NCBI GenBank assembly: GCA_963930655.1
Contig: OZ005602.1
Location: 7,184,001 to 7,248,000 of the forward strand
Length of the DNA stretch: 64,000 nt
Direction: 5' to 3'
Source: Myrica gale
Lineage: Eukaryota > Streptophyta > Magnoliopsida > Fagales > Myricaceae
Below, one piece after another: positions 11,401 to 23,771 of the stretch. The notes below the pieces were generated by a model. It was not told the origin of the DNA, searched no databases, and saw only the letters and a list, made by a program, of their open reading frames with translations. Position numbers and translations under genes: made by a program. Numbering within the stretch: position 1 is the stretch's first letter; each line of letters starts with the position of its first letter.

Positions 11401-13150
11401 CAGTAGGGGCGGCTTAACATATTTGGAGGCCTTATGCAAGTCATAAAAAGGAGGCCTTCTAATTTAAAAATAAAAAAGTTAATAAATTCAAAATTAAACC
11501 ATAAATTTGCTTCTTGCATTTTTAGATGCAAAATTATTAATTAAACTTTTGTATTCAAGTTTACCCAATAAATTAATTTTTATAGATAAAATTGCTAATC
11601 CACTTAATCTATCTTGAGACATAGTTGTTCGTAAATAATTTTTTTATAATCTTTTAGTTTTAAAAAAATTATTATTATTTTCTGATATTGGAACTTCTTT
11701 TAAAATTTTTAATTCCGAAAATAAATCTAAACCATCAATATAAGCATGCATGTCATATTTAAGAAATTTTTTCAAGATTGAGATAATTTTTTTTTCTAAA
11801 GCGCAATCATCAAAAGATTTTAATCTTTCAAGACCAAACAAAAAGCGAATATGTCATCATACTTTGCAAATAATTCAAATCTATCATGCATGGACGACAT
11901 TACTTGATCTACAATATAATAAAAATAATTAATTTTGACAGATTTCTCTATTGATTTCATCATCTCATCATTATTTTCATCGAATTATTTTTTTCTATGA
12001 CTGACACGCTTTTTACGGAATATAGCTTCTATATCCATCTCAACTGCAACTTGTTTAGATAAATCCAAAGTAGATTTAAAACTATTTTCTCTTTAGTTTT
12101 TGAAATAAGAAATAACTCCCTTTAATTTATCCATAGCAAGATCTATACGCATATTTTCAAGTTGTACGCTCCTACTAACTGAATTTACGACAAACAATGT
12201 CTTATACCAAATATTCATTCCCAATAGAAATTCAAAGTTTTAAATCTCATAGGTTGCTAAGCATTTGACTTCACTCCTTGTTTTAGGATCTTCACTAACT
12301 TCTACTCATTTCAGTAAAGCATCCTAATTTTTGGGGGCTTGAAATTTTAGAGCTTTGACACTTTAATGCGAGTTTTCCAACTTGTTAGGGACAAAGGTTT
12401 AGGAGTCAAAGTAATACTCTCATAAAAATTTCAAGCTTTTTGTAGAAGAAGCAAATAAAGAATATATATGTTGTACCACTTCAAAAAATGATATTGCTTT
12501 AGAGCATGAATGAACCATATCACAAAGAACTAAATTCAAACTATGGCAGCCACAAGGAGTATAAAATGCTCTAGGTCTAGGATTTAAACCTAAGAGCCTT
12601 TTTTTGTAAACTTTGTTTGTTACCTTTCATGTTAGATCCTATATCATAGTCATGTCCTCTGACAACATTCACATCAAGATCACGTTTCCTTAGTGTACTT
12701 AAAACTTAGTCAAAAAGTCCTTTCCCCAATGTCTTATCTACCATCAAAAATTCTAAAAAGTGCTCATCAATTTTTGTTAGACTTATTGAAGTATCAACAC
12801 TTAGTAGTATAACAATAATTTGTTCTTTATGACTTGCATAAGAAGTACAATCAAGAATAACTGAGTAATATTTTGCTGTTTTGATTTTCTTGATGATTAT
12901 ACTTTTGACTTTATCGACTAACATCAAGATCAACTCATTTTGTGTGTTATGTCCCAAGAAATGATTATGAATTTCATGTACTTGAACATGTCTAATATGT
13001 TCTTGCATTATAAGATCAAACTCTACTATCATCTCTATCATGCCTAAAAAGTTCCCATTATTATCTTCATATAATTTTTCCTTCTTCCCCTAAAATGCAA
13101 GATTATTTTTAGCTAACATCTTCACCACAACAATCATTCTAACAAGATTT
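11401..13150 (-). mobile_element. hAT element relic, truncated at its transposase N-terminal side
   Basis: The left boundary reads CAGTAGGGGCGGCTTAACA, a typical end of plant TTF-type hAT elements. Almost the whole interval reads on the minus strand as a decayed transposase. The opposite terminus is missing: at about 13150 the sequence switches to CACTA sequence on the + strand, so the element was probably truncated by, or recombined with, its neighbour. Confidence 0.75.
11470..13150 (-). pseudogene. hAT transposase pseudogene (DUF4371 / hAT C-terminal dimerisation type)
   Basis: Reading downward from 13150, segments include NNGNFLGMIEMIVEFD, IHNHFLGHNTQNELI, IKTAKYYSVILDCTSYA and LVDKTLGKGLFD in a 111-codon open stretch (13041-12706). 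Toward 11640 comes ERLKSFDD with IDGLDLFSELKILKE. The order matches the DUF4371-to-C-terminal part of plant zinc-finger-type hAT transposases. Stops and frameshifts separate the segments, and the N-terminal TTF zinc finger is absent. This family moves DNA by a DDE cut-and-paste reaction; this copy cannot be functional. Confidence 0.8.
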
Positions 13151-13153
13151 TTT

Positions 13154-15715
13154 ATGAGTGTTAACCGTAGTTATGCAAATAGTCATAGAATGATAAAATG
13201 TCTATGTAAGAGATGTAAGAATGTATTATTCCAACGTGTAGACGAAATGAATGATTATTTATTCATAATTGGATTTCACCAGAGTTACACTAAGTGGGTA
13301 TTTCGCTGAGAAAAAGCTTTCTAACCGGGTAGTGACTTTAGAACTTGAACCAAGCAGTGAGGATTCTGAGGAAAACATAAATGATGATATAATATACATG
13401 TTAGAAGATTTTGAGGCGGGAGCAGGGGTTGATGGGAACGCCGGTCAAAATATGCCGGGTCTTGAAACAAATGAATTTGGGTGTGGAGACAGATTTTTTC
13501 GCGTATACTAAGTTATGAGCGGATGCTGAGTGAGAGTTGTATCTTGGGTGTAAGATTTACTCGAAGTTGTCCTTTGTTGTTAGGTTATTTTATGTGAAGT
13601 CGGAGAATAATTTAATTGTAAAGGCATTTGAAGATGTGTTAAGGCATGCTGTGGAGATATTTGACAGGAAAAAAAGTTTAGATTAGTGTCGGAAGAAGTC
13701 ACTGGAGAGGAGATACTTCAACAACTTGCATTGGTACCGTTTTTGGGAAGACTCAGAAGAAGAGAAAATGGGCTAAAAATGAGTTGTGTTGGACGAAGTG
13801 GACCATATTCTTTGAGTTGTCGTACTAGTCAAATTTGAAATTTAGAGATAATTTCGACGACATGCATATAGATAAGAATATTTATGATAATATGTTGGAA
13901 AATTTGTTAAACGTCGATGGTAAGACAAAGGACAATGCTAGTGATTGGAGAGACTTGACATTAATGAACATTAAAAAGGAGTTGCATTTGCAGGTTCGGG
14001 GTCAGCATGAGGTGATGCCTCGAACATCTTTTACTTTAACGAAGAGTGAACATAAGAACTGTTGTGAATAATTAAAGGAAAGATAATGGGTATAAAGAAT
14101 CACGACTCATACGTCTTGTTGCAGCGACTGTTATTGACAATGATACACGGGTTGTCAGGAAATGAAATGTGTATAATGTTGACTGAGTTTAGCTTATTCT
14201 TCAGAAACTTGTGCTCAAGAACAATATGTTTATATATTGTGGATTAGGTAGAGAAGGACATTAAAATGATTATTTGAAAGTTGAAACATTTATTTCCTCC
14301 CTTTTTTTTTTAATATTATGATTCATTTAGCCGTTCATTTACCTCAGGAAGTGAAACGTAGGGGTCCAATTCAATTTCGGTGGATGTATCCAATGGAGAG
14401 GTACATGGAAAAGATGAAGTGTTTCATTAAGAACAAAGCACGGTCTGAAGGCTCATAGTAGAGAATTATGTGTTAAATGAATATCTAAATTTTTGCTCAA
14501 TGTTTATTGGTACAATTGAGACGAGATTCAATAGAAAAGACCTAAAATATGTCGACATGGAAGATCGAACTACTCCAGGTTGTCGTTTTTCTGTCTTCAA
14601 TCAAAATTTTCATTCGCTAGTAACTTGTAGGGGTAATGATTTGGATAAAAGGAATTTAGAAAAGCGTAGTGGTACGTACTCAACAACTGTTCTAAAATTA
14701 GCCAACATATAGAGTAAGCGCATATTACAATCATTGCTTATTTAAACACTTATTAGTTCATGATATTTTTATTTATTATAAAGTATCTTATTTTTTATAG
14801 TGAGCATTTGAAAGAGATGATGAGACAATCACCAATAAATATTGATAGTAGGCACAAAGAAGGATTTTTTGTTATGTTTATAAATTGGGTATTTATTTAA
14901 TTTTGTCTCTATTATATGTTCCATTTTTATGAATATTTTTGTTTATTATCATTAACACGTGTTTATTATTTTAGATCCAAACTATGTGCAATGAAAATCT
15001 GGGCTCAGTGTCGGATGTTTTGTATGCATTAGCATCCGGTCCGGATCAATGAACACTTTTTTTATTTTTGGTGTGTAGTGAATGGAGTTAGGTTTCACAC
15101 AGTCATTCGTGAAAAGTTTCGTAGTACTCAGAATAGTAGCATGGTTGTTCAGGGGGACCATGCCGGGAAGACATTGATTTTTATGGCAAAGTTGTAGAGC
15201 TTTACGCATTGCGTTATTTGCACCATAATTTAGTTTATTTACTAAAATGTGACTAGTTTGGCTTGAGTACTCAAAACTTATGCCTTGATAAAAGAGGTCA
15301 TTTTGTTAGTATTAACACATCCCGAAAGTGGTAAAAAGATGACATATTCGTACTTGCGTCTCAAATGAATCAAGTGTTTGATATCGATGATATGAAGTTA
15401 GGCGGTCACTGAAAGATTGTTCAAAAGATTACCCATAGAAACACATATGATAGTCCACTTATTAGAGAGACAGCTAGTGAAGATGGAGAAGGATCATTGA
15501 ACCGTGAAGCATACCAAGAGAATGAGTCTATTGAGTTTTTTGTCGACTTTAGTTCCTTTGACATGATCTCATTGACTATAAATGACGTCAAAGCTTATAT
15601 GCTGGCAACCGATGAGAGTGGTCTACTACAACGTGAAATAGAAGGAAGCGGTGATTCCTCGAAATCATGTAGTGAAGATTGTAGTGATTCTGAAGAATAT
15701 GACTTCGATGATTAA
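13154..15715 (+). pseudogene. TNP2-like CACTA transposase pseudogene lacking the catalytic domain
   Basis: At 13196-13300 a transposase-associated zinc motif reads IKCLCKRCKNVLF, then QSYTKWVF before a stop. An acidic segment follows (EPSSEDSEENINDD, 13350s). Only a few hundred bases later comes the DUF4218 part: NELCWTKWTIFFEL, then DDMHIDKNIYDNMLENLL and GKTKDNASDWRDL (13835-14071), QFRWMYPMERYMEKMKCF (about 14370) and FCSMFIGTIETRFNR (14487). The DUF4216 part is recognisable near 15075 (NGVRFHTV) and the acidic end SEDCSDSEEYDFDD stops at 15713-15715. The DDE-containing Transposase_21 region expected between the first two blocks is missing. Many stops and shifts. Confidence 0.75.
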
Positions 15716-16039
15716 AGTAACTTTATCGTTACAATTTACTTTGTATTCGTATTTTATATTTATTTTGAGTAACATAATTCATTGTGTTTTTTTTTCACTA
15801 ATATTGATTTATTTGGTTCGAGTTGAGAGTACTCTCGGTACACTAGCAGCGTTGTGTCCTTCGCTTAGAGATTGCAACGAATTACCGTATCCTACAACAT
15901 CTACTCCAATAGGCACCCAAAGTAGTTGTGTGTGTAAGTATCTTACCCCGTTGATCTTGATTAAATATTATGACTTTTAAATTTCTATGCTAACTGTATT
16001 TTAAATTTATTGTTCTTCATTCCGGAATCAAGAAAGGAA

Positions 16040-16195
16040 GCGATAGTACCCGCGAGATTGCATTGCTCAAGGCTCGAACCAGAAGAAAGTTGATTGTCCA
16101 TATCCCTGATGGACATACGAGTGGTGATGACAAGGCGTCCTCGATGCTCTCAAGTCATATTTTGACAGCATGTCCCATTTCAGACAAGTAAATGG
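16040..16195 (+). pseudogene. Remnant of the second CACTA ORF (TNPA / Transposase_24-like)
   Basis: A 50-codon open stretch, EIALLKARTRRKL then IVHIPDGHTSGDD, matches the position and flavour of the second CACTA gene, whose intact-looking relative lies at 58031-59580. A stop TAA at about 16190 ends it. Call based on position and a short motif. Confidence 0.45.
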
Positions 16196-16797
16196 AGGGA
16201 GTGTTGGCAAATATAATTTATTAAATTTTAATTGTGCAAAGTTTTATAAGTACTAATTGTTAATTATTTCAATTAGATTATGACAGACCCGAGGATCGCA
16301 TCAGTGTGACGTCTACGACGAACACAACGTACAAGACACATAAATAACGGATGATATAACTAATGGAACAACAAATGCATGATCAGATGATGGAGCACAT
16401 CAGACAACTGACATATCGTATGACACCCAAATGAAAATTTGGGTAGATTATGTATTTTTACTAATTGATCAGTACTTATCGATTATGTATTTTAGTTACT
16501 TTTAATGACGATTAAATATTTGTAGACATTTGATATTATTATGAGAATTAATATGAGTATTGAATATCTTTCTCTTTGTATTATTTTTAAATTTTTAATT
16601 AAATTAATTCAAATCTGTCACAAAGAGTTCGAATGGTAACAAGATTGTCCGCATGATTTTTGTTGTTAAAACTTGCACACGCATAATAATCCGTCCGCAG
16701 GGTTATTCTGCCGTGCATACGGTCCTTAATTAACAACGGTTCAAATGTTAAGAAAAGACGTTCCCACGAGTTCAACAGACTAAGCGTCCACAATAAC

Positions 16798-18092
16798 TGT
16801 GGGTCCTAGTTTCACGATTAAGGCAACCAAAGAGGGGGGTGAATTGGTTTTCTAAACTTTTCGGTTAAAACGCCCAAAGTTGTGTTTGCAGGTAAATACT
16901 ACTTTAGCACAAGTATATAATATGCGGAACTGTAAATAAGTGCTGAAGTAAGGAGAATGGTAAGAGACGCAAACACAGTATTTTTAGGTGGTTCGGCAAA
17001 CTCGCCTACATCCACCCCTCAAGCTCCTTCACCGAGCCTTGAGGTTTTCCACTATTCTCCAATAACTTTACACACTAGCTTCCGGGTGCTAGTGAACCGT
17101 ACAAGTGTTTTCTCCCGGGCTCAACACTCAAACTCACCCAAGTGGTTTTTCTGGCTCACCACTCACAACTTCACCAAGCTTGAGATATACACTCTCAAAG
17201 CTTCTTCTTTAGTGAACAACCTCACTAAAGGAAACACCTCTATTGGATAGGTAGATGGAAGAACAAAAACTCTCTTGATAGAGTATATATGAAAATGGAA
17301 ACTCTATCTCTTTATTCACACAAAGACAAGGATATGAAAGTGTGTTTTGTGTAAATGCTATGAGAAATATAGAATAAGAAGGTTTAAACTATTTCTCAAG
17401 TAGTAGAAATGATATGTGGTCGTTGGGTTCTGATTTTAGACGAAATGAAATTGTATTTATAGACCACATATGAAAACTAGCCGTTTATAGTCGTTGGGAG
17501 TTTTTGCTAAAACGAGCCGGTCGACCGCTACATGAACCGGTCGACCGCTTCAAGTTACCGTTACTCTAACGGTCATATTGTCAGAAGCTCAACGACTCTT
17601 TTGTCAAAACCAACCGGTCGACTGCTACATGAGGCGGTCGAAGTACCGGTCGACCGCTTGAACAGCCGGTCGACCTCCTCAACTTAAGCATGATCCGGTT
17701 CTTTTAAAAATAAGGTTTTTGACTACTTTTAAACACCCAATTTGGAAGACATATTTCCCATAAGTATATGAAGGTTTGGAGGTTTGATTGAGATGTTTTG
17801 AAACCTATAAAAACATTTTAATCTTTCAAACAAAACTTAAAACAGTTTATGCATATTTTGAAAGATATGCAAGTGCGTGAATCAAATCCTTGTCAAATGT
17901 GAAATAAAGAGTTACAAGGATTATACCCTAAGGTCTTGAATCTTCACTTTGAGCTCCTTGAATCTTCTTGTTCTTCTTTCTTCAAGGTTTGACTCTTTTC
18001 GTCAAGTTGTCTTTGTCTTTGAAGATATCCATTTTGTAAACTCATCCATTTATTGAAATCATCAAAATCTCGATTGTTCACAAAAGCCAACA
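16798..18092 (-). repeat. 3' LTR of the gag-only copia element
   Basis: 1,295 bp, about as long as its partner and very similar to it. It contains a cluster of CCGGTCGACCG-type near-palindromes between 17517 and 17690 (about seven copies), more than in the other LTR. Confidence 0.88.
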
Positions 18093-18921
18093 ATCTCCTC
18101 CTTTTTGATGATGACAATAAAGTGATAGTTTTGGGATGACTCCCCCTATCTTTTGCAATTGGACAAACATTTAAAACTTGAAGACAAAACATTAGTAGCC
18201 ATTGGATTTATAAAAGAGTTATACAATTAAAACATAATCCAATTAAAATGAGAATATATAGTCAAAACTATTAGCACATTTCTCCCCTTTGTCACATCAA
18301 AAAGACAAAGGACACATTTCAAATCAAAAGACAAAGGAATCCAAACATGTAACATTTAAGAACTCTCCCCCTTTGTCAATCAAAAAGTAAATGCTTGGAT
18401 CTAATTCAAATGGTCATTTTTCATCCAAAAGATCAAGTTTGGGTTTTAAGTGACGATCTCTTTGGCATGGTATAGAGGATGTCTAACGGGGACTCAAGAG
18501 TCCATCGCTATTACGATAGTAGCCCACCGACTGGGTTTGTACCAATCTCTTAGCAACCAATGACAATTTAAAGGTCATTCTCAACCAAAAAGGTTTAAGC
18601 TCACAAAAACTTATCAAAGTTCATGACTTTTGTAAAAGTGTTAGCTTATAGAGATGTTTTATTGTGACAAATGCAAGAAATATGTCAAAAGGTGAAAATA
18701 TTTGCATTTGTAAGATTTAACAACCAAGAAATCATCATTAACCAACAATTAAAATTATATTCTCAATCTAGGATTTAGATGTTACCAAAGGTTTTCCCTT
18801 TTAGCATATGTCCTCAAATGTCACAAGCCTTCTTGATAGGCAAGTTTCATCCAAGCACCATTTGTTGCTCCATCCTACAAGAGAATCAAGAAACACTTTT
18901 TGGTACCCAAGCCTTCTTGGG

Positions 18922-20340
18922 TCATTCAATGTTAGTTTTGGTTCCTTTTGGAACCCATGCTTTCTTGAGAGTCTTGCTCCCAAGCTTCTTTAATGCACAA
19001 TAAAAAATTAGATGTCCATCTTTGTTGCAAAAATGACATGTTTGAGTAGGTGCATTAAAAGACTTAGCCTTCACAAAATAATTCTTAAAATGTTTTTGGT
19101 GAATTGAAGGTTTGTAGCCTAAGCCACTTTTGTCAAAGATACATCTTTGACTACTAAGCATGCTTTCTAAAATTTTGCTTCCTTTAGTAAACTTCTCAAT
19201 GATTTTGCTTTGAGAAACAATTTTGTTGTTCAAAGCAACCTTTTCATTTTCAAATTCTAAAGCTTTTTGTTGTGATAAATCATTTTCAAGCTTTAGAGTG
19301 TTCCTCTCATTTTTCAATAAATCAATTTCATTGGAGATCAAAATGAGTTTCTTTTTCAAAGATGTATATTTTGAACCTAGTAGTTCAAATTGACATAAAA
19401 GATCATTAAAAGCATTTTGAAGCTCACTATAAAAAGTTTCATGCTCATCATTGAAAGAGTGTACCTCATCATCCTCATCAGTATCTTGAAATGCCATGAA
19501 GCATATGTTGACAATTTCTCTATCTTCTTCGGAGGAGGAGGAGTAGAAACTTTCATTGCTAGCCTTCCAAGATGTCTTTTTGTATTTGAGGCTTTTCTTT
19601 CATTTCTTGCTCTTTAGGAACTTCTTGAACTTTCTAGTCATTAAGACTATATCTTCCTCATCTTTATTTCCATCTTCACTTGTGGAGGTTTTTAGAACGA
19701 TCCTCATCCTTTTCTTGCTCTCATCTTCATTCTCGAGCATTTGGATCTCATGGGTCATTAAGGATCCAATGAGTTCATCTAGAGGTAGCTTTGTGAGATC
19801 CTTGGCTTCTTGTATGACAGTCACTTTGGCCTCCCATGTCTTTGGTAGTGACCTAAGGATTTTTCTCACCAAATCGGAGTTAGTATAAGATTTACCAAGT
19901 GCATTCAAAACATTTATAATTGTGGTAAATCTAGTATACATGACAGTAATTGATTCCTCTAATGTCATTTTAAATAATTCATAATTATGAACAAGCATAT
20001 TGATTTTTGAATCTTTAACTTGGCTTGTTCCTTCATGAGTAATTTCTAGAGCATGCCAAATTTCCTTAGCATTTGTGTAGCTCTAGCATTTAAAGAGATT
20101 AGAGATTTTCATTTTGTCACTTGCATCATATTCGTTTTCGCTCTTAGGAGACTTTACTTCTCCAACTTTTTTTGTAGGCACATGTGGTCCATTTAAAATG
20201 CATAACCACATATTATAATCAATAGATTGAAGATAAATTTTCATCCTAGCTTTACAATATGCATAATCACTTCCATTAAAAAATGGTAGTCTAAGTGTGG
20301 AAAGCCCTTCAACTTGAGTGTTGAAGCTTGTAGTTGTCAT
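18922..20340 (-). pseudogene. copia gag pseudogene
   Basis: Minus-strand order: MTTTSFNTQVEGLSTLRLPF and FNGSDYAYCKARMKIYLQ (20340-20083, DUF4219-like N terminus); then a UBN2-type region with SLPKTWEAKVTVI and LDELIGSLMTHEIQ (19998-19600); then a long coiled-coil segment and a CCHC zinc knuckle CHFCNKDGHLIFYC (19497-18922). The three pieces are separated by stops or shifts. Gag would form the capsid of the virus-like particle and the knuckle binds RNA. No pol sequence follows; the region 18110-18920 is non-coding and typical of the spacer before the polypurine tract. Confidence 0.8.
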
Positions 20341-20394
20341 TCTAACTCAAGATGGTTAAATCTTGTATAAAGAGCACCAGGCCCCGATACCAAT

Positions 20395-21672
20395 TGTGAG
20401 TCCTAGTTTCAGGATTAAGGCAACCCAAGAGGGGGGTGAATTGATTTTCTAAACTTTTCGGTTAAAACCCCCAAAGTTGTGTTTGCAGGTAAATACTACT
20501 TTAGCACAAGTATATAATATTCGGAACTGTAAATAAGTGCTGAAGTAAGGAGAAGGGTAAGAGACGCAAACACAGTATTTTTAGGTGGTTCGGCAAACCC
20601 GCCTACATCCACCCCTCAAGCTTCTTCGCCGAGCCTTCAGGTTTTCCACTATTCTCCAATAGCTTTACACACTAGCTTCCGGGTGCTAGTGAACCGTACA
20701 AGTGTTTTCTCCCGGGCTCAACACTCAAACTCACCCAAGTGGTTTTTCTGGCTCACCACTCATAATCTCACTAAGCTTGAGATATACACTCTCACAGCTT
20801 CTTCTTTAGTGAACAACCTCAATAAAGGAAACACCTCTATTGGATAGGTAGATGGAAGAACAAAAACTCTCTTGATAGAGTATATATGAAAATGGAAGCT
20901 CTATCTCTTTATTCACACAAAGACAAAGATATGAAAGTGTGTTTTGTGTAAATGCTATGAGAAATATAGAATAAGAAGGTTTAGACTATTTCTCAAGTAG
21001 TAGAAATGATATGTGGTCGTTGGGTTCTGATTTTAGACGAAATGAAAATGTATTTATAGGCCACATATGAAAACTAGTCGTTTATAGCCGTTGAGAGTTT
21101 TTGCTAAAACAAGCGGGTCGACCGCTACATGAACCGGTCGACCGCTTCAAGTTACCGTTACTCCAACGGTCATATTGTTAGAAGCTCAGCCGGTTGACCT
21201 CCTCAACTTAAGCATGATCCGGTTCTTTTAAAAATAAAGTTTTTGACCACTTTTAAACACCCAATTTGGAAGACATACTTCTCATAAAGTATATGAAGGT
21301 TTGGAGGTTAAACACCCAATTTGGAAGACATACTTCTCATAAAGTATATGAAGGTTTGGAGGTTTGATTGAGATGTTTTGAAACCTTTAAAAACATTTTA
21401 ATCTTTCAAACAAAACTTAAAACGGTTTATGCATGTTTTGAAAGATATGCAACTGCGTGATTCAAATCTTTGTCAAATGTGAAATAAAGAGTTACAAGGA
21501 TTATACCCTAAGGTCTTGAATCTTCATTTTGAGCTCCTTGCATCTTCTTGTTATTCTTTCTTCAAGGTTTGACTCTTTACGTCAAGTTGTCTTTGTCTTT
21601 GAAGATGTCCATTTTGTAAACTCATCCATTTATTGAAATCATCAAAATCTCGATTGTGCACAAAAGCCAACA
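20395..21672 (-). repeat. 5' LTR of the gag-only copia element
   Basis: 1,278 bp. It lacks part of the CCGGTCGACCG cluster present in the partner LTR and has its own perfect 55-bp tandem duplication at 21253-21362. These length changes happened after insertion. Confidence 0.88.
21253..21362. repeat. Perfect 55-bp tandem duplication inside one LTR
   Basis: Two identical adjacent copies, 21253-21307 and 21308-21362, each beginning TTAAACACCCAATTTGGAAG. The other LTR has one copy. Confidence 0.9.
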
Positions 21673-22391
21673 ATAATGGGGTACGTGTTCGAACGGTTTC
21701 GAAGGTGACAAAAACTTATTTCGTCATTAATGAAAAAAACAGTGCAGACATCTTTATATAACCGTTCACACGTTTTTATGTTATTGTGCGGACGATTGTA
21801 TATTACTGTGTGCACATATATTCCATAACAAAATGAATTTCGTCACATTATACCAAACGTTCGCACTCCTCATGACGATTTTGATGCAAACGGATGAAGG
21901 GTACTAGACCATGACGATTTTGAATTTCGTCAATATAGCATAAAACTGTTCCCACTCCTCGTTATACCAAACGTTCACACTCCTCATGTTATTTTTTTTT
22001 GCGAGTTTGTCTTTTTAATTTTTCTATTTCACCTTTGATTTTTATGTTTTTGTATTTATATATTTTTAGCATTGTGTTATATTTATTATTATTTTAAAAC
22101 ACTTGACAATTCAAAATGAGGTGTAAAAGTTAGTTATAATTGTATTGCACGTGTAAACCATTGATGTAAAAAAACAAATTAAGAAAAAAATTATTTAGAA
22201 CCCTGAGATAAACAAATACCAACAATTAAAGCGAAAAGGTATTTAAGTAGGAAGATGCCTCTCTAAATATTTTGTTACGAGTATGGGTTCTCTCGATTGG
22301 CTAATCTTCAAGCATATTGCATCAAGCAAGTGAGGATTCCGAGTTGGAAGTGCAAGTGGATGAGTTGCTATCCAAAGGGTTTATTTGTGAT

Positions 22392-23409
22392 TAGTGGTGG
22401 ATTCAGGATCAAAATTTAAGGGGATCGAACTTTAAAGGTAAAATGACAAGATTTTTTTTCCTTCGTAATGTAAAACTTTGTCTTAGAGTTACAATATAAA
22501 AAATTAAAGACTAAAAACATTAAAAATATTAGAATACATGTACCATACTATGTATTGCTACTAAGAGTTGACAATTGCATCTTACGTTTTTTCATCTTCT
22601 GAAAATTTTGCAAAATGACTTTGTTCCCAATAGTTTTAAAAACTTCTTGCTCAATGTACACTACCATGCAATCATTCATCCAATCATCTCACATCATATT
22701 ATGTAAATCACTCTTGATGATCTTCATCACAGAAAATACTATTTCAACGGTTGCAGTCGCAACCGGTAAGATCAATGTCAACTCAATAAGATGATAAACT
22801 AATGGAAATAGAGTATTGTTTTATCTCAACCATCTTCATAGCAAGACCTTCAATACCTTGAAGCTCAGGAAAAACATCATTTCTTCTAACTTCTCTAATA
22901 TAGGTATTAAGCTGAGTTCTAAGTATAAAATGATCATCTACTGTGAAATCTTCTCGATAAAGCTAAGCAAGACTATGTAACTTAGCATGATCAAACGCTG
23001 AGAATGAGTTTTTTGGATCAAGACATGCCATGCAAAGATATTCACATATTCATAATGGATCACAACTCCAAAATCCAAAATCCAAAACCAGCAGTGTCTG
23101 ACAGTGGTGCGGGTCTTGCGACGGTGGGTGGTGGGCATTGAATGAGACACAGCGGTGCGGCGGTGGGCAACGGGCGCAAAGAGAGAGAGAGAGGGAGAGA
23201 AAATTTGAAGAGAGAGAGAGGGGGTCAAGAGAAAGAGGGAGAAATGGGGCTCAGGCCGTGCAGAATATGTGGATTGTTGGCCTGGGCCAATTGGGGTCGG
23301 ACCACTATAGGCCCAGGCCAACTTACGAATAAAAAAATTAAATGAATTGTTTTTTTGGAGATGCAATGGGGGCGGCCGCCCAGGGCCGCACCCCCTGCAT
23401 CCGCCACTG
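22392..23409 (-). mobile_element. Non-autonomous hAT element with transposase C-terminal remnant
   Basis: Ends TAGTGGTGGATTCAGG and CCTGCATCCGCCACTG form terminal inverted repeats. The 8-bp target duplication is TTTGTGAT (22384-22391) versus TTTGTAAT (23410-23417), one mismatch. On the minus strand near 22800-22680 is the hAT dimerisation motif LIELTLILPVATATVEIVF followed by IKSDLHNMM. The interior ends in a purine repeat (23170-23240) and the GGGGGCGGCCGCCC block shared with the element at 1905. Most of the transposase is deleted. Confidence 0.85.
23178..23245. repeat. (GA)n-rich tract
   Basis: Simple GA repeat inside the hAT derivative. It creates long artificial open frames rich in Arg and Glu. 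Confidence 0.8.
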
Positions 23410-23771
23410 TTTGTAATACTCTGAGTCAATGAGTTGTTATCCAAAGATGGTATCAACAAAATTAACATCAAATATTAGTTTCATATCCCGTAACTCCATT
23501 ATATGATATATTTTCGAAGATAGATTCATCCCGTTAGGATAAGCTCTAGAGATGAGTGGAAGACGAATTTCAAAGACAAGAGACGGGCTTCGTTAGTGTC
23601 AGCTATGTCATTTGGTCTTTTTAATGTGCTAGACCTGCATTTTATGACCCAAATGATTTCAACATTTTGTTAGTTCTTTTTAATAGTTTATGTTGAAATA
23701 AGTGACTCGTATTCTTTGCAAGGTATATGGTGTAATACTAAAGTGTTAGAATAAGTTGCCGAATCTTCAGA

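Larger units (their letters stand above)
16798..21672 (-). mobile_element. Ty1/copia LTR retrotransposon with gag only (internally deleted)
   Basis: Two direct LTRs (16798-18092 and 20395-21672) bound a 2.3-kb interior. Read on the minus strand each LTR starts TGTTGGCTTTTGTG and ends with CA. Next to the 5' LTR is a primer site starting TGGTATCGGGGC (20373-20392 region). Next to the 3' LTR is a purine tract AAAAAGGAGGAGAT (complement of 18093-18108). Flanking 5-bp duplication is ATAAC (16793-16797) versus ATAAT (21673-21677), one mismatch. The interior codes only gag fragments; protease, integrase and reverse transcriptase are absent. It sits inside the CACTA-1 relic. Confidence 0.88.
13150..22010 (+). 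mobile_element. Decayed CACTA (En/Spm) element CACTA-1, split by a copia insertion
   Basis: TNP2-type and TNPA-type remnants lie at 13154-16195 on the + strand, followed by a subterminal region (16600-16797 and, past the copia insertion, 21678 to about 22010). That region repeats short phrases such as CGTTCGCACTCCTCATG and CGTTCACACTCCTCATG. The two flanks of the copia element join into one continuous stretch of this repeat-rich sequence. I could not find either CACTA terminus, so both limits are approximate. It is related to the complete element at 52411-60413, with the same gene order and similar DUF4218/DUF4216 segments. Confidence 0.7.
22337..23650 (+). pseudogene. Ty3/gypsy reverse transcriptase relic, interrupted by an hAT element
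   Basis: Before the hAT insertion the sequence reads ELEVQVDELLSKGF. After it, broken pieces INKINIKY, FSKID, DEWKTNFKD and SAMSFGLFNVL follow in the order of gypsy reverse transcriptase. Several frameshifts and stops show it is old. The coding segments are 22337-22391 and 23418-23650. Confidence 0.7.

Noticed and set aside
18779-19003. + strand frames over the copia gag
   Set aside because: Shadow of the minus-strand zinc-knuckle region.
23138-23471. Arg/Glu-rich and Pro-rich frames on both strands
   Set aside because: They arise from a GA repeat and the terminal GC palindrome of an hAT derivative.
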